Below the pieces are notes generated by a model that saw only the letters and a list, made by a program, of their open reading frames with translations, made no database searches and had not been told where the DNA came from. Positions 63,759-64,000 of a DNA stretch of 64,000 bases are shown piece after piece. Every line of letters begins with the position of its first letter. Within the stretch, counting starts at the first letter, position 1. This DNA comes from Bradyrhizobium sp. 139 (GTDB lineage: Bacteria; Pseudomonadota; Alphaproteobacteria; Rhizobiales; Xanthobacteraceae), in NCBI RefSeq assembly GCF_023074175.1, contig NZ_JADPKS010000078.1:62001-126000 (forward strand), in the 5' to 3' direction. Both the position numbers and the translations under genes were made by a program.

Positions 63759-64000
63759 ATGATCGAACCGAAGATCGAAGTCCCAGCCGAACTGCGCGAC
63801 TTGGCCGAAAAGACGATCGACCAAGCGGAAAAGGCATTCGGCATGTTTTTCGAAGCTGCCACCAAATCGATGACATCGGTTCCCGGAGCGGGCACCGAAG
63901 TGTCCAAGCAGGCGCTCGCGTTCACCGAGCAGAACATGAAATCGGCGTTCGAACACGCGCGCAAGCTCGTGCATGCCACCGACCTTCAGGAAGCGATGCG
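63759..64000 (+). CDS. Phasin-family protein (partial, N-terminal 80 residues)
   Basis: ATG at 63759 after AAAGGGAGGAGTACGACC; the gene runs off the right edge. The sequence IEPKIEVPAELRDLAEKTID, QAEKAFGMFFEAATKSMTSV and EVSKQALAFTEQNMKSAFEH is typical of alphaproteobacterial phasins (QAEKAF..F..AA, FTEQN...AF.HA.KL). Phasins coat polyhydroxybutyrate granules and shape their number and size. The thiolase earlier in the window may feed the same polymer, but the genes are 39 kb apart. Confidence 0.9.
   Translation, partial: MIEPKIEVPAELRDLAEKTIDQAEKAFGMFFEAATKSMTSVPGAGTEVSKQALAFTEQNMKSAFEHARKLVHATDLQEAM

Overview
The window is high-GC alphaproteobacterial DNA, most likely from Bradyrhizobium or a close relative. 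I infer this from the gene families (GcrA-type regulators, a GrlR-domain protein, phasin, a Lon/Hsp20 pair, many small rhizobial orphan families) and from palindromic repeats that look typical of the genus. No rRNA, tRNA, CRISPR array, complete insertion sequence or complete prophage was seen.

Layout. (1) 1-10690: a quinoprotein-alcohol-oxidation locus. A leftward operon encodes a substrate-binding protein, a YVTN beta-propeller protein, an ABC ATPase, an ABC permease and an exported protein. Around it are a DUF3280-like lipid-free exported protein, S-formylglutathione hydrolase, a LuxR-type response regulator with a divergent histidine kinase, and a TonB-dependent receptor. The set resembles the lut (lanthanide utilisation and transport) clusters of methylotrophs. 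(2) 10.7-16.4 kb: an accessory zone of small genes, a 17-bp tandem repeat, shared degenerate repeats, and broken genes (dodecin, a methyltransferase, possibly a phytochelatin-synthase-like gene). (3) 16.5-25.6 kb: a VOC protein, a Tat-exported GH1 glycosidase, a GntR-controlled catabolic operon (cupin, MFS, FAH-family, frameshifted dienelactone hydrolase, DUF6295), a thiolase and an HU protein. (4) 25.6-36.5 kb: a stress group (Hsp20, Lon, a tiny basic protein, a ferritin-like protein with a histone-like tail), class II aldolase, a ClC channel, an unusual-type DapD and a 1-kb island of repeats.

(5) 36.5-53.3 kb: a nearly complete purine-degradation and uptake cluster. It holds DUF3830, PuuE allantoinase, an OHCU decarboxylase/HIU hydrolase fusion, a two-gene xanthine dehydrogenase, 8-oxoguanine deaminase, a BMP-type nucleobase/nucleoside ABC transporter, a Tsx-like outer-membrane channel, a guanine-deaminase-like enzyme and an allantoate-amidohydrolase-like enzyme. 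A second BMP transporter has collapsed to a fused remnant (51.0-51.7 kb). Uricase is not in the window.

(6) 53.4-64 kb: an unrecognised 401-residue protein, remnants of dctA and of a methionine aminopeptidase lying back to back, a MoxR/VWA pair, a quinone oxidoreductase, an S24-peptidase repressor divergent from a GcrA-like regulator with candidate operators between them, and the start of a phasin gene. The most notable themes are gene decay by single-base losses and internal deletion, a probable MITE with target duplication inside a palindromic repeat, and the linkage of a PQQ-associated transporter with its own two-component system and TonB receptor.
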